NCBI GenBank assembly: GCA_012515885.1
Contig: JAAYXN010000480.1
Coordinates: 1 to 18,822 of the forward strand
Length of the DNA: 18,822 nt
Direction of reading: 5' to 3'
Source: Rhodococcus sp. (in: high G+C Gram-positive bacteria)
GTDB lineage: Bacteria > Actinomycetota > Actinomycetes > Mycobacteriales > Mycobacteriaceae
Shown: one piece after another, positions 5,682 through 13,575 of the stretch
How positions within the stretch are numbered: position 1 is the first letter of the stretch
Layout: every line of letters begins with the position of its first letter
The notes under the pieces: model-generated
The model's input: only the letters and a program-made list of their open reading frames with translations
Databases searched by the model: none
Told to the model about the DNA's origin: nothing
Translations under genes and position numbers: made by a program

Positions 5682-7868
5682 CTACTTGAGTGTCGCCAGG
5701 ACGAACGGCAGGACGCTGTCCGCGCCGGCACCGATGAGGGTGCGGGCCGCCATGGTGATGCTCCAACCCGTGTCACTTGAGGCGTCTACCAGCAGAATTG
5801 GCCCGCCCTCGTACTCGGTGAGCGGCGGCGGAACCCAGGCGTCAACGAGCCCGGCAACCCGATGGGCAGAGTTGACGGCTGTCACCTCGGGATGGTGCGG
5901 CGTGCGGCGAAGAACACCCAGGTTGCGGAGGCGTCCAAGTTGCGTCAGGCGCGCGGCCAACGACGCCACCAGGACGGGGTGCGAGGTGGATTCGACGGCG
6001 ACAACCGCGGTGGGACGCTGTGCCCACTCCCACGCGGCAAGCACCTGCACGGCCGCGGTGACGATGGATTCGGGTGCCTCGGCATCAGGGCTGGCAAGAA
6101 GCTCGCGCAGGCGCGGACCCCAACCCAGATCGGCAAGCCTGCCCAACGCGCGCCCTTCGTCAGGGCCATCGGAGATTCGGCCAGAGAGTGACACCCCGAG
6201 CTTGGCTAGTCCGGTGGGCCACTGCTTGCGCGGCGCGAGGGTGATGCCTGGCCGATCGAGCCGCGCCTGCGTGGTTTCTAGAGTGGCGTTCGCGACGTGT
6301 GTTGATCGGTGCTCGCCGGTGCAGTTGTCGCAGCGACCACACTGAGCGTGCTCTGTCTCGCTGGCTGAGATGAGCAGCGTGGGGTCGTCAAGCTGACCGC
6401 GTAAAAACGCCATCCTGCACGTCGTGATCCGCTGGTACTCCAGCATCGCGTCTTCCTCAGCTCGTCGCGCTTCGCTGAGCCGGGTATAGCGTTCGGCGTC
6501 GTAGTGCCAGGGCTGTCCGGTCGCGAGCCAGCCGCCGCGAACACGCTGCACAGCGCCGTCGACGTCGAGAACTTTGAGGACCATCTCCAAACGGGCGCGA
6601 CCCAGATCCACAAGCGGTTCAAGTGCCGGGGTGGACAGCGGGCTGTCGGTGCCGAGAGCGTCGATGACGGACCGCACGGTGGATTCGTCGGGGAAGGCGA
6701 CCGAGGCGAAATAGTTCCAGATTTGGCGGTCCTCAGCGCCGGGGAGCAGCACAACCTCGGCGCGGGCACTGGCGCGACCGGCGCGGCCAACCTGCTGGTA
6801 GTAGGAAATCGGTGAGGACGGCGCGCCGAGGTGAACAACGAATCCCAGGTCAGGTTTATCGAAGCCCATGCCCAGGGCGCTGGTGGCGATGAGCGCTTTA
6901 ACCCGGTTGTCCAACAGTGCCTGTTCCAGGTGTTCGCGCTCGGTGGGGTCGGTCTGTCCGGTGTAGGCGGCAACGGTGTGACCAGCGTCAGAAAGTAGCG
7001 CGGCAAGATCGTGAGCGGCAGAGACGGTCAGGGTGTAGACGATGCCGGAACCGGGCAGATTGTTGAGCTGCTCGGACAGCCAGGCAGCGCGGGCCGCAGG
7101 TGCGGGAATGTTAACCACAGATAGGCATAAAGACTCGCGGTCGAGGCCGCCGCGCAGAACGAGCGTGCCGCCATCTGGGTCGTCAGAAGTGACGCTTTCA
7201 CCCACCCCCAGTTGGGCGGCGATATCGGTGACGACACGGTCATTTGCCGTGGCGGTCGTGGCAAGGACCGGAATGTTCGCACCCAGGGAAGCGAGGAGAG
7301 TTCGAATACGGCGGTAGTCGGGACGGAAATCGTGGCCCCAGTCGGAGACACAGTGCGCTTCGTCGACAACGACGAGCCCGGCATTGGCGGCAAGGGTGGG
7401 CAGGACGTTGTCGCGGAAATCCGGGTTGTTGAGGCGTTCCGGGCTGACGAGGAGGACGTCGATCTCGCCTGCCGAAATCTGGGCGTGTATGTCTTCCCAT
7501 TCGGTGATGTTGCCGGAGTTGATCGTCGCGGCGCGCACTCCGGCGCGTTCGGCAGCGGCAACCTGGTTGCGCATGAGGGCGAGCAGCGGGGACACGATGA
7601 TGGCCGGTCCATAGCCCTGCTGGCGCAGTAGCCGCGCGGCGATGAAGTACACGGCAGATTTACCCCAGCCGGTGCGCTGCACCACCAGGGCGCGGCGGCG
7701 ATGGACGACGAGTGCCTCAATAGCCGCCCACTGGTCATCGCGCAGGACAGCGTCCGGATGCGCGAGTTCACGCAGGAGCCCTTCCGCAACTGGTCGTAAG
7801 TCCAGTGCGGTGGGGGCGGTCGTGGCCGGTAAAGAGGAATCGCGCTGCGCGTTCGTCATGGTTGCCAT
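5682..7868 (-). CDS. RecQ-family ATP-dependent DNA helicase with C-terminal phosphoribosyltransferase-like domain
   Basis: This 728-residue superfamily 2 helicase has all the RecQ landmarks. Walker A is Thr-Gly-Trp-Gly-Lys-Ser, with Trp where most RecQ have Gly. Motif II is Val-Asp-Glu-Ala-His-Cys-Val-Ser-Asp-Trp-Gly-His-Asp-Phe-Arg. Motif III is Thr-Thr-Ala-Thr-Ala. Motif VI is Tyr-Tyr-Gln-Gln-Val-Gly-Arg-Ala-Gly-Arg. The zinc site is Cys-Arg-Met-Ala-Phe plus Cys-Gly-Arg-Cys-Asp-Asn-Cys. No HRDC domain is seen. Instead the last 140 or so residues resemble a ComF/phosphoribosyltransferase fold, ending in Ile-Leu-Leu-Val-Asp-Ala-Ser-Ser-Asp-Thr-Gly-Trp-Ser (691-703), a PRPP-loop motif with Ala in place of the second Asp. 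The start is uncertain: ATG 7868 (AGG 4 bases upstream), ATG 7859 or GTG 7892. It is divergent from proA and 156 bases upstream of ectA. A role in DNA repair is inferred. Confidence 0.9.
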   Translation of the reverse strand: MATMTNAQRDSSLPATTAPTALDLRPVAEGLLRELAHPDAVLRDDQWAAIEALVVHRRRALVVQRTGWGKSAVYFIAARLLRQQGYGPAIIVSPLLALMRNQVAAAERAGVRAATINSGNITEWEDIHAQISAGEIDVLLVSPERLNNPDFRDNVLPTLAANAGLVVVDEAHCVSDWGHDFRPDYRRIRTLLASLGANIPVLATTATANDRVVTDIAAQLGVGESVTSDDPDGGTLVLRGGLDRESLCLSVVNIPAPAARAAWLSEQLNNLPGSGIVYTLTVSAAHDLAALLSDAGHTVAAYTGQTDPTEREHLEQALLDNRVKALIATSALGMGFDKPDLGFVVHLGAPSSPISYYQQVGRAGRASARAEVVLLPGAEDRQIWNYFASVAFPDESTVRSVIDALGTDSPLSTPALEPLVDLGRARLEMVLKVLDVDGAVQRVRGGWLATGQPWHYDAERYTRLSEARRAEEDAMLEYQRITTCRMAFLRGQLDDPTLLISASETEHAQCGRCDNCTGEHRSTHVANATLETTQARLDRPGITLAPRKQWPTGLAKLGVSLSGRISDGPDEGRALGRLADLGWGPRLRELLASPDAEAPESIVTAAVQVLAAWEWAQRPTAVVAVESTSHPVLVASLAARLTQLGRLRNLGVLRRTPHHPEVTAVNSAHRVAGLVDAWVPPPLTEYEGGPILLVDASSDTGWSITMAARTLIGAGADSVLPFVLATLK

Positions 7869-7951
7869 CGTGCCTGAGATCACCGACAACACTCACCGCA
7901 TCGCCTTTAGTCGCGGGCACTACCGCTTCGGCAGGGACCTAGCTGGGTCGA

Positions 7952-7957
7952 TAGTCT
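7952..7957 (+). promoter_or_regulatory. Candidate -10 box for proA
   Basis: TAGTCT (TANNNT) ends 6 bases before the proA ATG at 7964, where no Shine-Dalgarno is visible, so a leaderless mRNA is plausible. No convincing -35 was found. The whole 95-base divergent gap (7869-7963) must hold promoters for proA and the helicase gene; nothing else stood out in it. Confidence 0.25.
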
Positions 7958-7963
7958 GTAGGT

Positions 7964-9292
7964 ATGACTGCGGTGACTGCGTCGAACTCAGCCGGTTCCA
8001 ACTCTGCTGCTCAGGCGGCGACGGGGCAACCGGAAAATGGTGACCCGGCAGCGACAGTGCGCGACGTCGTGCACGCTGCTGCCCGGCGCGCCCGCGTGGC
8101 GTCGAAGCGTCTCGCGCTGCTGACGACGCTGGAAAAGAACGCAGCTCTCAATGCCGCCGCTGACGCGGTCCTCGCTGCCACAGACACCGTCCTCGCTGCC
8201 AATACCGCCGACGTCGACGCTGCGCGCGAGTCAGGCACAGAGGAATCTCTGCTGGACCGGTTGCGGCTCACCTCCCAACGCATCGCAGGTATTGCGGCCG
8301 GTTTGCGTCAGGTAGCGGGGCTACCCGACCCGATCGGTGAGGTGGTGCGCGGATCGACCCTGCCTAACGGACTGGAATTGCGTCAGGTTCGGGTCCCGCT
8401 CGGCGTGTTGGGCATGGTGTATGAGGCGCGGCCCAACGTCACTGTCGATGCTTTCGGTCTCGCACTCAAGTCCGGCAACGCTGCGTTGCTTCGCGGCTCG
8501 TCGTCGGCTGCCCGCAGCAACGCTGCACTCGTCGAGGTGCTTCGCAACTCGCTCACCGAGTCCGGGCTGCCCGCTGACGCGGTCCAGCTTCTTCCCAGCG
8601 ACGACCGGTCCTCGGTGACGCATCTGATTCAAGCGCGCGGCCTAGTGGATGTGGTCATTCCGCGTGGGGGAGCGGGACTAATTGACGCTGTGGTGCGTGA
8701 TGCGACCGTGCCGACAATCGAGACGGGCGTCGGAAACGTCCACGTCTACATTCACTCCGCCGCAGACCTCGACGTCGCAGAGAAGGTGCTTCTCAACTCG
8801 AAGACGCGCCGCCCCAGCGTCTGCAACACCGCCGAGACAGTGCTCATTGATGCCGCGATCGCGGACACTGCCGTGCCGCAGCTTCTGCAAGCGTTCGCCG
8901 CACAGAGCGTCGTCGTGCATGGGGATCTTCCCGGCTTGGTTCCGGCTACCGAGGACGACTGGTCACGCGAATATCTGACGCTCGATATTGCGTTGAAAGT
9001 CGTTGACGACCTGAACGCCGCCGTCGAGCACATCGACCAGTACGGCACCGGGCACACCGAAGCGGTGATCACCACCGACCTTGCGGCAGCCCGCGAATTC
9101 ACCACGCGCGTGGATGCGGCCGCCGTCATGGTCAACGCGTCTACCGCCTTCACCGACGGCGAGCAGTTCGGGTTCGGCGCCGAGATCGGCATCTCGACCC
9201 AGAAGCTCCATTCGCGTGGACCGATGGGCCTACCGGAACTGACGTCAACCAAGTGGATCGTGTGGGGCGACGGACACACCCGTCCGGTGTAA
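7964..9292 (+). CDS. proA: Glutamate-5-semialdehyde dehydrogenase (gamma-glutamyl phosphate reductase) ProA
   Basis: ProA reduces gamma-glutamyl phosphate to glutamate-5-semialdehyde with NADPH, the second step of proline synthesis. The product is 442 residues, slightly long because of an Ala/Ser/Gly-rich N-terminal extension (about 1-28) before the family sequence. Diagnostic blocks are Val-Pro-Leu-Gly-Val-Leu-Gly-Met-Val-Tyr-Glu-Ala-Arg-Pro-Asn-Val-Thr (144-160), Lys-Ser-Gly-Asn-Ala-Ala-Leu-Leu-Arg-Gly (169-178), Val-Ile-Pro-Arg-Gly-Gly (231-236), and Arg-Arg-Pro-Ser-Val-Cys-Asn-Thr-Ala-Glu-Thr with catalytic Cys287. The C-terminus carries Gly-Ala-Glu-Ile-Gly-Ile-Ser-Thr and Arg-Gly-Pro-Met-Gly-Leu. 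The ATG at 7964 is the first in frame. It begins the plus-strand block, and proB is not in the window. Proline and ectoine are both osmolytes, but proximity to ectABC is probably coincidental given the conserved neighbourhood. Confidence 0.96.
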   Translation: MTAVTASNSAGSNSAAQAATGQPENGDPAATVRDVVHAAARRARVASKRLALLTTLEKNAALNAAADAVLAATDTVLAANTADVDAARESGTEESLLDRLRLTSQRIAGIAAGLRQVAGLPDPIGEVVRGSTLPNGLELRQVRVPLGVLGMVYEARPNVTVDAFGLALKSGNAALLRGSSSAARSNAALVEVLRNSLTESGLPADAVQLLPSDDRSSVTHLIQARGLVDVVIPRGGAGLIDAVVRDATVPTIETGVGNVHVYIHSAADLDVAEKVLLNSKTRRPSVCNTAETVLIDAAIADTAVPQLLQAFAAQSVVVHGDLPGLVPATEDDWSREYLTLDIALKVVDDLNAAVEHIDQYGTGHTEAVITTDLAAAREFTTRVDAAAVMVNASTAFTDGEQFGFGAEIGISTQKLHSRGPMGLPELTSTKWIVWGDGHTRPV

Positions 9293-9349
9293 AGCCCACT
9301 GAGACAAGACTTCTACCGACGAGACTGACTGACTAATCAGGAGCTACGC

Positions 9350-10231
9350 GTGGACCGAGCGTTACCAGCCACCCGCCCCATTTTTGGAGATGTCGACGAC
9401 GTCGCTCGCCGACTCGCTGAGACCGGCTATCTTGCTGACAAGGCAACGGCGACAGCGGTTTTCTTGGCGGATCGACTCGGCAAGCCGCTGCTGATTGAAG
9501 GTCCCGCTGGCGTCGGTAAAACCGAGCTTGCGCGGGCTGTCGCGGCTACCGCGCAGGCGGAACTCATTCGGTTGCAGTGCTACGAGGGTGTCGATGAGGC
9601 GCGCGCGCTCTACGAGTGGAATCACGCGAAGCAGATTCTTCGGATTCAGTCCGCGCAGGACGCCGGCTGGGACGCAACGAAAGCGGACGTCTTTTCAGAG
9701 GAGTTCCTGCTGTCGCGTCCACTACTCACAGCGATTCGTCGTGATGACCCGACTGTTCTGTTGATTGACGAGGTCGACAAGGCCGACGTCGAAATCGAGG
9801 GACTGCTCCTTGAGGTGCTCAGCGATTTCGCGGTGACGGTTCCCGAACTGGGCACGATCACTGCGACTCGTCGACCGTTCACCGTGCTCACCTCGAATGC
9901 CACCCGCGAGTTGTCGGAGGCACTGAAACGTCGCTGCCTGTATTTGCATTTGGATTTCCCCGATGCCGAGCTGGAACGCAAGATCCTCGCGAGCCGGGTG
10001 CCGGAGCTTCCCGAATTTGTGGCGCAGCAGTTGGTGCGCACGATCCGCGTGTTGCGTTCGATGCAGCTCAAGAAGGTGCCGTCGGTATCGGAAACCATCG
10101 ACTGGGGCCGCACGCTGCTCGCTCTTGGGCTCGACACCATCGACGACGACGCGGTGCGCGCAACACTGGGTGTGATTCTCAAACATCGCTCAGATCAAGA
10201 GCGTGCCGCCGCCGAGTTGCGGCTGAATTAG
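9350..10231 (+). CDS. MoxR-family AAA+ ATPase
   Basis: A 293-residue AAA+ ATPase of the MoxR type. Walker A is Gly-Pro-Ala-Gly-Val-Gly-Lys-Thr (51-58); Walker B is Val-Leu-Leu-Ile-Asp-Glu-Val-Asp (136-143). The MoxR inserts before and after Walker B are present (Tyr-Glu-Gly-Val-Asp-Glu and Phe-Ala-Val-Thr-Val-Pro-Glu-Leu-Gly). Sensor-1 is Thr-Ser-Asn-Ala-Thr-Arg, followed by Leu-Lys-Arg-Arg-Cys with the likely arginine finger. The GTG at 9350 has CAGGAG 6 bases upstream. MoxR ATPases work as chaperone-like motors with VWA-domain partners, and a VWA gene begins 16 bases after this stop. The pair matches the Rv2426c/Rv2425c position as I recall it and resembles CoxD/CoxE. The client protein is unknown, and no CO dehydrogenase or other metal enzyme genes are nearby. 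Confidence 0.92.
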   Translation: MDRALPATRPIFGDVDDVARRLAETGYLADKATATAVFLADRLGKPLLIEGPAGVGKTELARAVAATAQAELIRLQCYEGVDEARALYEWNHAKQILRIQSAQDAGWDATKADVFSEEFLLSRPLLTAIRRDDPTVLLIDEVDKADVEIEGLLLEVLSDFAVTVPELGTITATRRPFTVLTSNATRELSEALKRRCLYLHLDFPDAELERKILASRVPELPEFVAQQLVRTIRVLRSMQLKKVPSVSETIDWGRTLLALGLDTIDDDAVRATLGVILKHRSDQERAAAELRLN

Positions 10232-10247
10232 AGCGGGGGCCGTCGCG

Positions 10248-11708
10248 ATGTCAGCACAGGGGTCGGTCCGTCCAGGTGGACGCCCGTCGCCGTACGGGTT
10301 GCCGGGGCACCTCGTCGATTTTGTGGAGGCGTTGCGGCGCCGCGGCATCGAAGTGGGTCCGTCGGAAACCGTCGATGCCGGGCATGTGATGTCGGCGCTC
10401 AATCTGCTTGATCGCGAGTCGTTGCGGGAAGGTCTCGCGTGCGCGCTGCTGCGTCGACCCACCCATCGCGCGACGTACGATGCGCTGTTCGATCTGTGGT
10501 TCCCGGCGGCAATCGGTAGCCGCTCAGCGGCGGCTGGCGCCGAATCGGTGGTGCCGCGCGACGAGAACGACAACATCGACATCGACAAGCTGCAGGACGT
10601 GATCGCAGCTCTCCTTGCTGACGATTCGCCGGAAGCGGCGCAGCAGTTGCAGGAACTTGTCACCATCTTGGTGGAAGAACTCGGCAGCTACACCTCGGCG
10701 TCGGGGCAATCGTTTTCGGCGTATCAGGCGATGCGTGATCTCTCGCCCAGCCAGATCCTGGAGAAGGTCCTCAACGGCCTCCTGGGCGATCAGGGAGCTG
10801 CGGAGCCGGACGAAAGTAAACCCTCAGGTGACTACGAGTCGGAGGTCGCTCTTCGCGCTGCAGCGCAGCGCCTTGCCGACTTCAAATCCCTCGTCGAGAA
10901 CGAGACGAGGCGACGTTCCGCCGAAACTCTAGGGCGTGAACGCGTCGCGAATTACGGTGTGCCGCAAGCCGCGGAAAATATCGACTTTCTGCGCGCCTCC
11001 GATACCGAGCTAACAACGTTGCGCCGCAACGTCGCTCCGTTGGCGCGGCTGCTGGCAAGTCGATTGGCGGTACGGCGTTCGCGTGGCCGCTCTGGCGCGA
11101 TTGATTTGCGACGCACCCTACGTAAGTCGATGTCGACGGGCGGTGTGCCGATTGACTTGGTGCAGCGCAAGCCGCGTCGCGCGCGACCCGAACTTGTCAT
11201 CCTGTGTGACGTGTCAGGGTCGGTTGCGGGGTTCAGCCACTTCACGTTGCTGCTGGTGCATGCGCTACGCGAACAGTTTTCGCGGGTGCGGATCTTCGCG
11301 TTCATTGACTCCACGGACGAAGTCACCCGCTTCTTCGAGGCCGGTTCAGACCTGGGTGTGGCGATGAGCCGCATGGTGCGTGAAGCAACGCTCGTCACCT
11401 ATGACGGGCACTCCGATTACGGGCACTCATTCGCCGTGTTTGCGGAGCGTTTTTCGTCCGCTGTTACTCCGCGTAGCTCGGTACTGATCCTGGGTGACGG
11501 CCGCACAAACTACCGTGATCCCAACATTGGCGCGCTGGCGCGAATGGTCTCCACCGCCCGCCACACCTACTGGCTCAATCCGGAACCGCGCGGCCAGTGG
11601 GGAACGGGAGATTCGGCAGCCAACGTCTACCGCGAGGTGGTGGGTATGTACGAGTGCCGCACTGCCGCGCAACTGGCTGCGGTAGTCGCTGGGTTGCTAC
11701 CTGTGTGA
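10248..11708 (+). CDS. VWA-domain protein, CoxE-like partner of the MoxR ATPase
   Basis: A 486-residue cytosolic protein; no signal peptide or membrane segment is seen. The first 300 or so residues are largely helical, with a charged middle (about 180-245). A basic stretch rich in Arg (about 262-312) leads into the C-terminal von Willebrand A domain. The metal-ion-dependent adhesion site is Cys-Asp-Val-Ser-Gly-Ser (Asp321, Ser323, Ser325), with a Thr-Tyr-Asp-Gly-His-Ser-Asp-Tyr-Gly loop and Leu-Gly-Asp-Gly-Arg-Thr-Asn supplying later ligands. Tyr-Trp-Leu-Asn-Pro-Glu near the C-terminus is typical of the CoxE-like family. The ATG at 10248 lies 16 bases after moxR, and its stop overlaps a GTG that could start nadD. 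Known MoxR/VWA pairs help insert cofactors or assemble complexes; the client here is not evident. Confidence 0.9.
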   Translation: MSAQGSVRPGGRPSPYGLPGHLVDFVEALRRRGIEVGPSETVDAGHVMSALNLLDRESLREGLACALLRRPTHRATYDALFDLWFPAAIGSRSAAAGAESVVPRDENDNIDIDKLQDVIAALLADDSPEAAQQLQELVTILVEELGSYTSASGQSFSAYQAMRDLSPSQILEKVLNGLLGDQGAAEPDESKPSGDYESEVALRAAAQRLADFKSLVENETRRRSAETLGRERVANYGVPQAAENIDFLRASDTELTTLRRNVAPLARLLASRLAVRRSRGRSGAIDLRRTLRKSMSTGGVPIDLVQRKPRRARPELVILCDVSGSVAGFSHFTLLLVHALREQFSRVRIFAFIDSTDEVTRFFEAGSDLGVAMSRMVREATLVTYDGHSDYGHSFAVFAERFSSAVTPRSSVLILGDGRTNYRDPNIGALARMVSTARHTYWLNPEPRGQWGTGDSAANVYREVVGMYECRTAAQLAAVVAGLLPV

Positions 11709-11728
11709 TCGAAGTAAACTCACTTTCT

Positions 11729-12466
11729 GTGAGCATCGAGACGAGTGGGGGCACCGCGCCCGCCCCGCTAGGGGCAGGCACGCCGGGCAGCGTCCCACGT
11801 CGTATCGGGATCATGGGCGGAACGTTCGATCCGATCCATCACGGTCACCTCGTTGCTGCCAGTGAGGTCGCGGACCGTTTCCAGCTCGACGAGGTCGTGT
11901 TCGTTCCCACCGGTCGCCCATGGCAGAAGGAGGGGCGCTCGGTCAGCCCGGCCGAGGACCGCTATCTGATGACGGTCATCGCCACCGCCTCCAACCCACG
12001 GTTCTCGGTGAGCCGCGTCGACGTCGATCGAGAAAAAGTCACCTACACCGTCGATACCCTGCGTGATCTGCGCGCTACCCACGCGGATGCGGAACTGTTC
12101 TTCATCACCGGTGCGGACGCCCTCGCGAACATCCTGTCCTGGCAGAATTGGGAGGAACTGTTTTCCTTCGCTAAATTTGTGGGGGTCTCGCGTCCAGGGT
12201 TTGACCTCGACACCCAGCATCTGGCCGCGCATCTTGCGCAGCTCCCACCCGACGCGGTGACGCTGCTAGAGATCCCCGCACTCGCCATCTCGTCGACAGA
12301 GTGCCGTCGACGAGCCAGTGAAGACAGACCAGTGTGGTACCTGGTTCCCGACGGGGTGGTGCAGTACATCTCCAAACGCAACCTGTACCGGCCAAAAAAC
12401 CTCGCCCGCGCCGATGGTGGGGCAACAGTGTCAGAACCCGCATCGGGTCCTGACAAGAACAAGTGA
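11729..12466 (+). CDS. nadD: Nicotinate-nucleotide adenylyltransferase NadD
   Basis: NadD transfers AMP from ATP to nicotinate mononucleotide, making deamido-NAD in NAD synthesis. The nucleotidyltransferase motif Gly-Gly-Thr-Phe-Asp-Pro-Ile-His-His-Gly-His lies at 30-40, and Ile-Ser-Ser-Thr-Glu-Cys-Arg at 187-193 closes the ATP site. Gly-Ala-Asp (128-130) and Trp-Tyr-Leu-Val-Pro (203-207) are family-like. The start is uncertain. GTG 11729 gives 245 residues and follows a TANNNT box (TAAACT, 11714-11719) at leaderless spacing; GTG 11705 overlaps the VWA stop as GTGA; ATG 11813 would leave only the core. The C-terminal 20 residues are a charged, Ala/Gly-rich tail. It lies between the VWA gene and rsfS, as in mycobacteria. 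Confidence 0.94.
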   Translation: MSIETSGGTAPAPLGAGTPGSVPRRIGIMGGTFDPIHHGHLVAASEVADRFQLDEVVFVPTGRPWQKEGRSVSPAEDRYLMTVIATASNPRFSVSRVDVDREKVTYTVDTLRDLRATHADAELFFITGADALANILSWQNWEELFSFAKFVGVSRPGFDLDTQHLAAHLAQLPPDAVTLLEIPALAISSTECRRRASEDRPVWYLVPDGVVQYISKRNLYRPKNLARADGGATVSEPASGPDKNK

Positions 12467-12481
12467 GAGAAGGCCCACCAA

Positions 12482-12913
12482 GTGAGTGCAACACCCGAGG
12501 CTATCGAAATGGCCCGCATTGCAGCCCTTGCCGCGGACGAGAAGCTGGCCACCGAAATCGTGGTGCTCGACGTCTCCGACCAGCTGGTGATTACGGACTG
12601 CTTCGTCATCGCCTCGGCGTCCACCGAGCGTCAGGTCAATTCGGTGTTCGAGAACATTGAAGATCGGCTTCGTGAGGCCGGTCATAAGCCGGTTCGACGC
12701 GAAGGCACCCGCGAGGGCCGGTGGGCACTGCTCGACTTCGTCGACATCGTCGTACACGTTCAGCACAGCGAGGAGCGCAACTTCTACGCGCTCGACCGCT
12801 TGTGGAAGGACTGCCCGGCGCTCGACATCGAGGGACTGAGCGAATCAGCATCCACGCCGCCCGTGCTCGCCGACAGCGACGATGACGGACTGACGGAAGA
12901 TGAGGCGCAGTGA
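12482..12913 (+). CDS. rsfS: Ribosomal silencing factor RsfS (Iojap family)
   Basis: RsfS binds ribosomal protein L14 and blocks joining of the 30S and 50S subunits, lowering translation in stationary phase or starvation. The product is 143 residues, with the family core at 8-115. Landmarks are Val-Val-Leu-Asp-Val-Ser (27-32), Thr-Asp-Cys-Phe-Val-Ile-Ala-Ser-Ala-Ser-Thr-Glu-Arg-Gln-Val (38-52), Arg-Arg-Glu-Gly and Trp-Ala-Leu-Leu-Asp-Phe-Val-Asp-Ile-Val-Val-His, and Tyr-Ala-Leu-Asp-Arg-Leu-Trp. The last 30 residues form an acidic Ser/Asp/Glu-rich tail. The GTG at 12482 has GAGAAGG 8 bases upstream. It lies 15 bases after nadD, the widely conserved nadD-rsfS pairing, and its stop overlaps the gpgP start as GTGA. 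Confidence 0.95.
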   Translation: MSATPEAIEMARIAALAADEKLATEIVVLDVSDQLVITDCFVIASASTERQVNSVFENIEDRLREAGHKPVRREGTREGRWALLDFVDIVVHVQHSEERNFYALDRLWKDCPALDIEGLSESASTPPVLADSDDDGLTEDEAQ

Positions 12914-13575
12914 CGCCAGCCGGAGACGGAATCCGTCGGCTGATCCTGCTGCGGCACGGCCAGACCGAATACAACGCCACCAACCGTATGCAGGGCCAGC
13001 TCGATACTGAGCTCAGCGAGCTCGGCCGCGCGCAAGCCAAAGCAGCCGCAGTGGTCCTCGCCGAGCGTGAACCTGTCGCGATCATTTCCTCTGACCTTCG
13101 GCGCGCATTCGATACCGCCGTGGCATTGGGGGACAGCTCGGGGCTGCCAGTTCAGGTCGATGACCGCCTTCGCGAAACGCACCTGGGTCGCTGGCAGGGG
13201 CTCACGCACCACGAAGTCGATGCGCGAGATCCCGGAGCCAGGCTCGTGTGGCGCGGGGATTCCACCTTCACTCCACCCGGCGGTGAGAGCCGTGTCGACG
13301 TGGCGCGGCGTTCGCTTCCCGCCGTCGCTGACGCTCACATGAAGTTCCCGCAGTGGGGTGAACGCCCCCTCGTAATGGTGGCGCACGGCGGCCTGATCGC
13401 TGCCCTCACCGCGGCACTGCTGGACCTACCGATCGACCACTGGCCGATGTTCGGCGGTTTAGGAAACACCAGTTGGGTCCAGCTGAGTTCGCATCCCGTC
13501 CCAGAGCGAGAAACGACGACATGGCGACTGGACGTCTGGAATGCGTCGTCGAATGTGGCGAATGACATCCTCTGA
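12910..13575 (+). CDS. gpgP: Glucosyl-3-phosphoglycerate phosphatase GpgP (histidine phosphatase family)
   Basis: A histidine phosphatase of 221 residues. Leu-Arg-His-Gly-Gln-Thr-Glu-Tyr-Asn (14-22) contains the phospho-accepting His16. Ser-Ser-Asp-Leu-Arg-Arg-Ala (60-66), Glu-Thr-His-Leu-Gly-Arg-Trp-Gln-Gly (89-97) and Val-Ala-His-Gly-Gly with the second catalytic His complete the active site. By sequence type alone it could be any phosphoglycerate-mutase-like phosphatase. Its position between rsfS and the OctT-like gene matches M. tuberculosis Rv2419c, shown to dephosphorylate glucosyl-3-phosphoglycerate in MGLP synthesis, so I use that name. The GTG at 12910 overlaps the rsfS stop by 4 bases, and the gene overlaps the next one by 14 bases. 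The substrate is assigned from synteny, not from unique residues. Confidence 0.85.
   Translation: MTPAGDGIRRLILLRHGQTEYNATNRMQGQLDTELSELGRAQAKAAAVVLAEREPVAIISSDLRRAFDTAVALGDSSGLPVQVDDRLRETHLGRWQGLTHHEVDARDPGARLVWRGDSTFTPPGGESRVDVARRSLPAVADAHMKFPQWGERPLVMVAHGGLIAALTAALLDLPIDHWPMFGGLGNTSWVQLSSHPVPERETTTWRLDVWNASSNVANDIL

Noticed and set aside
5686..7789. Several 100-250 codon open frames on both strands within the helicase gene
   Set aside because: High-GC shadow frames; only the 728-residue RecQ frame has recognisable motifs.
9323..9334. Tandem GACT x3 before the MoxR gene
   Set aside because: Too short to be a meaningful repeat; it sits in the ordinary leader before a good ribosome-binding site.
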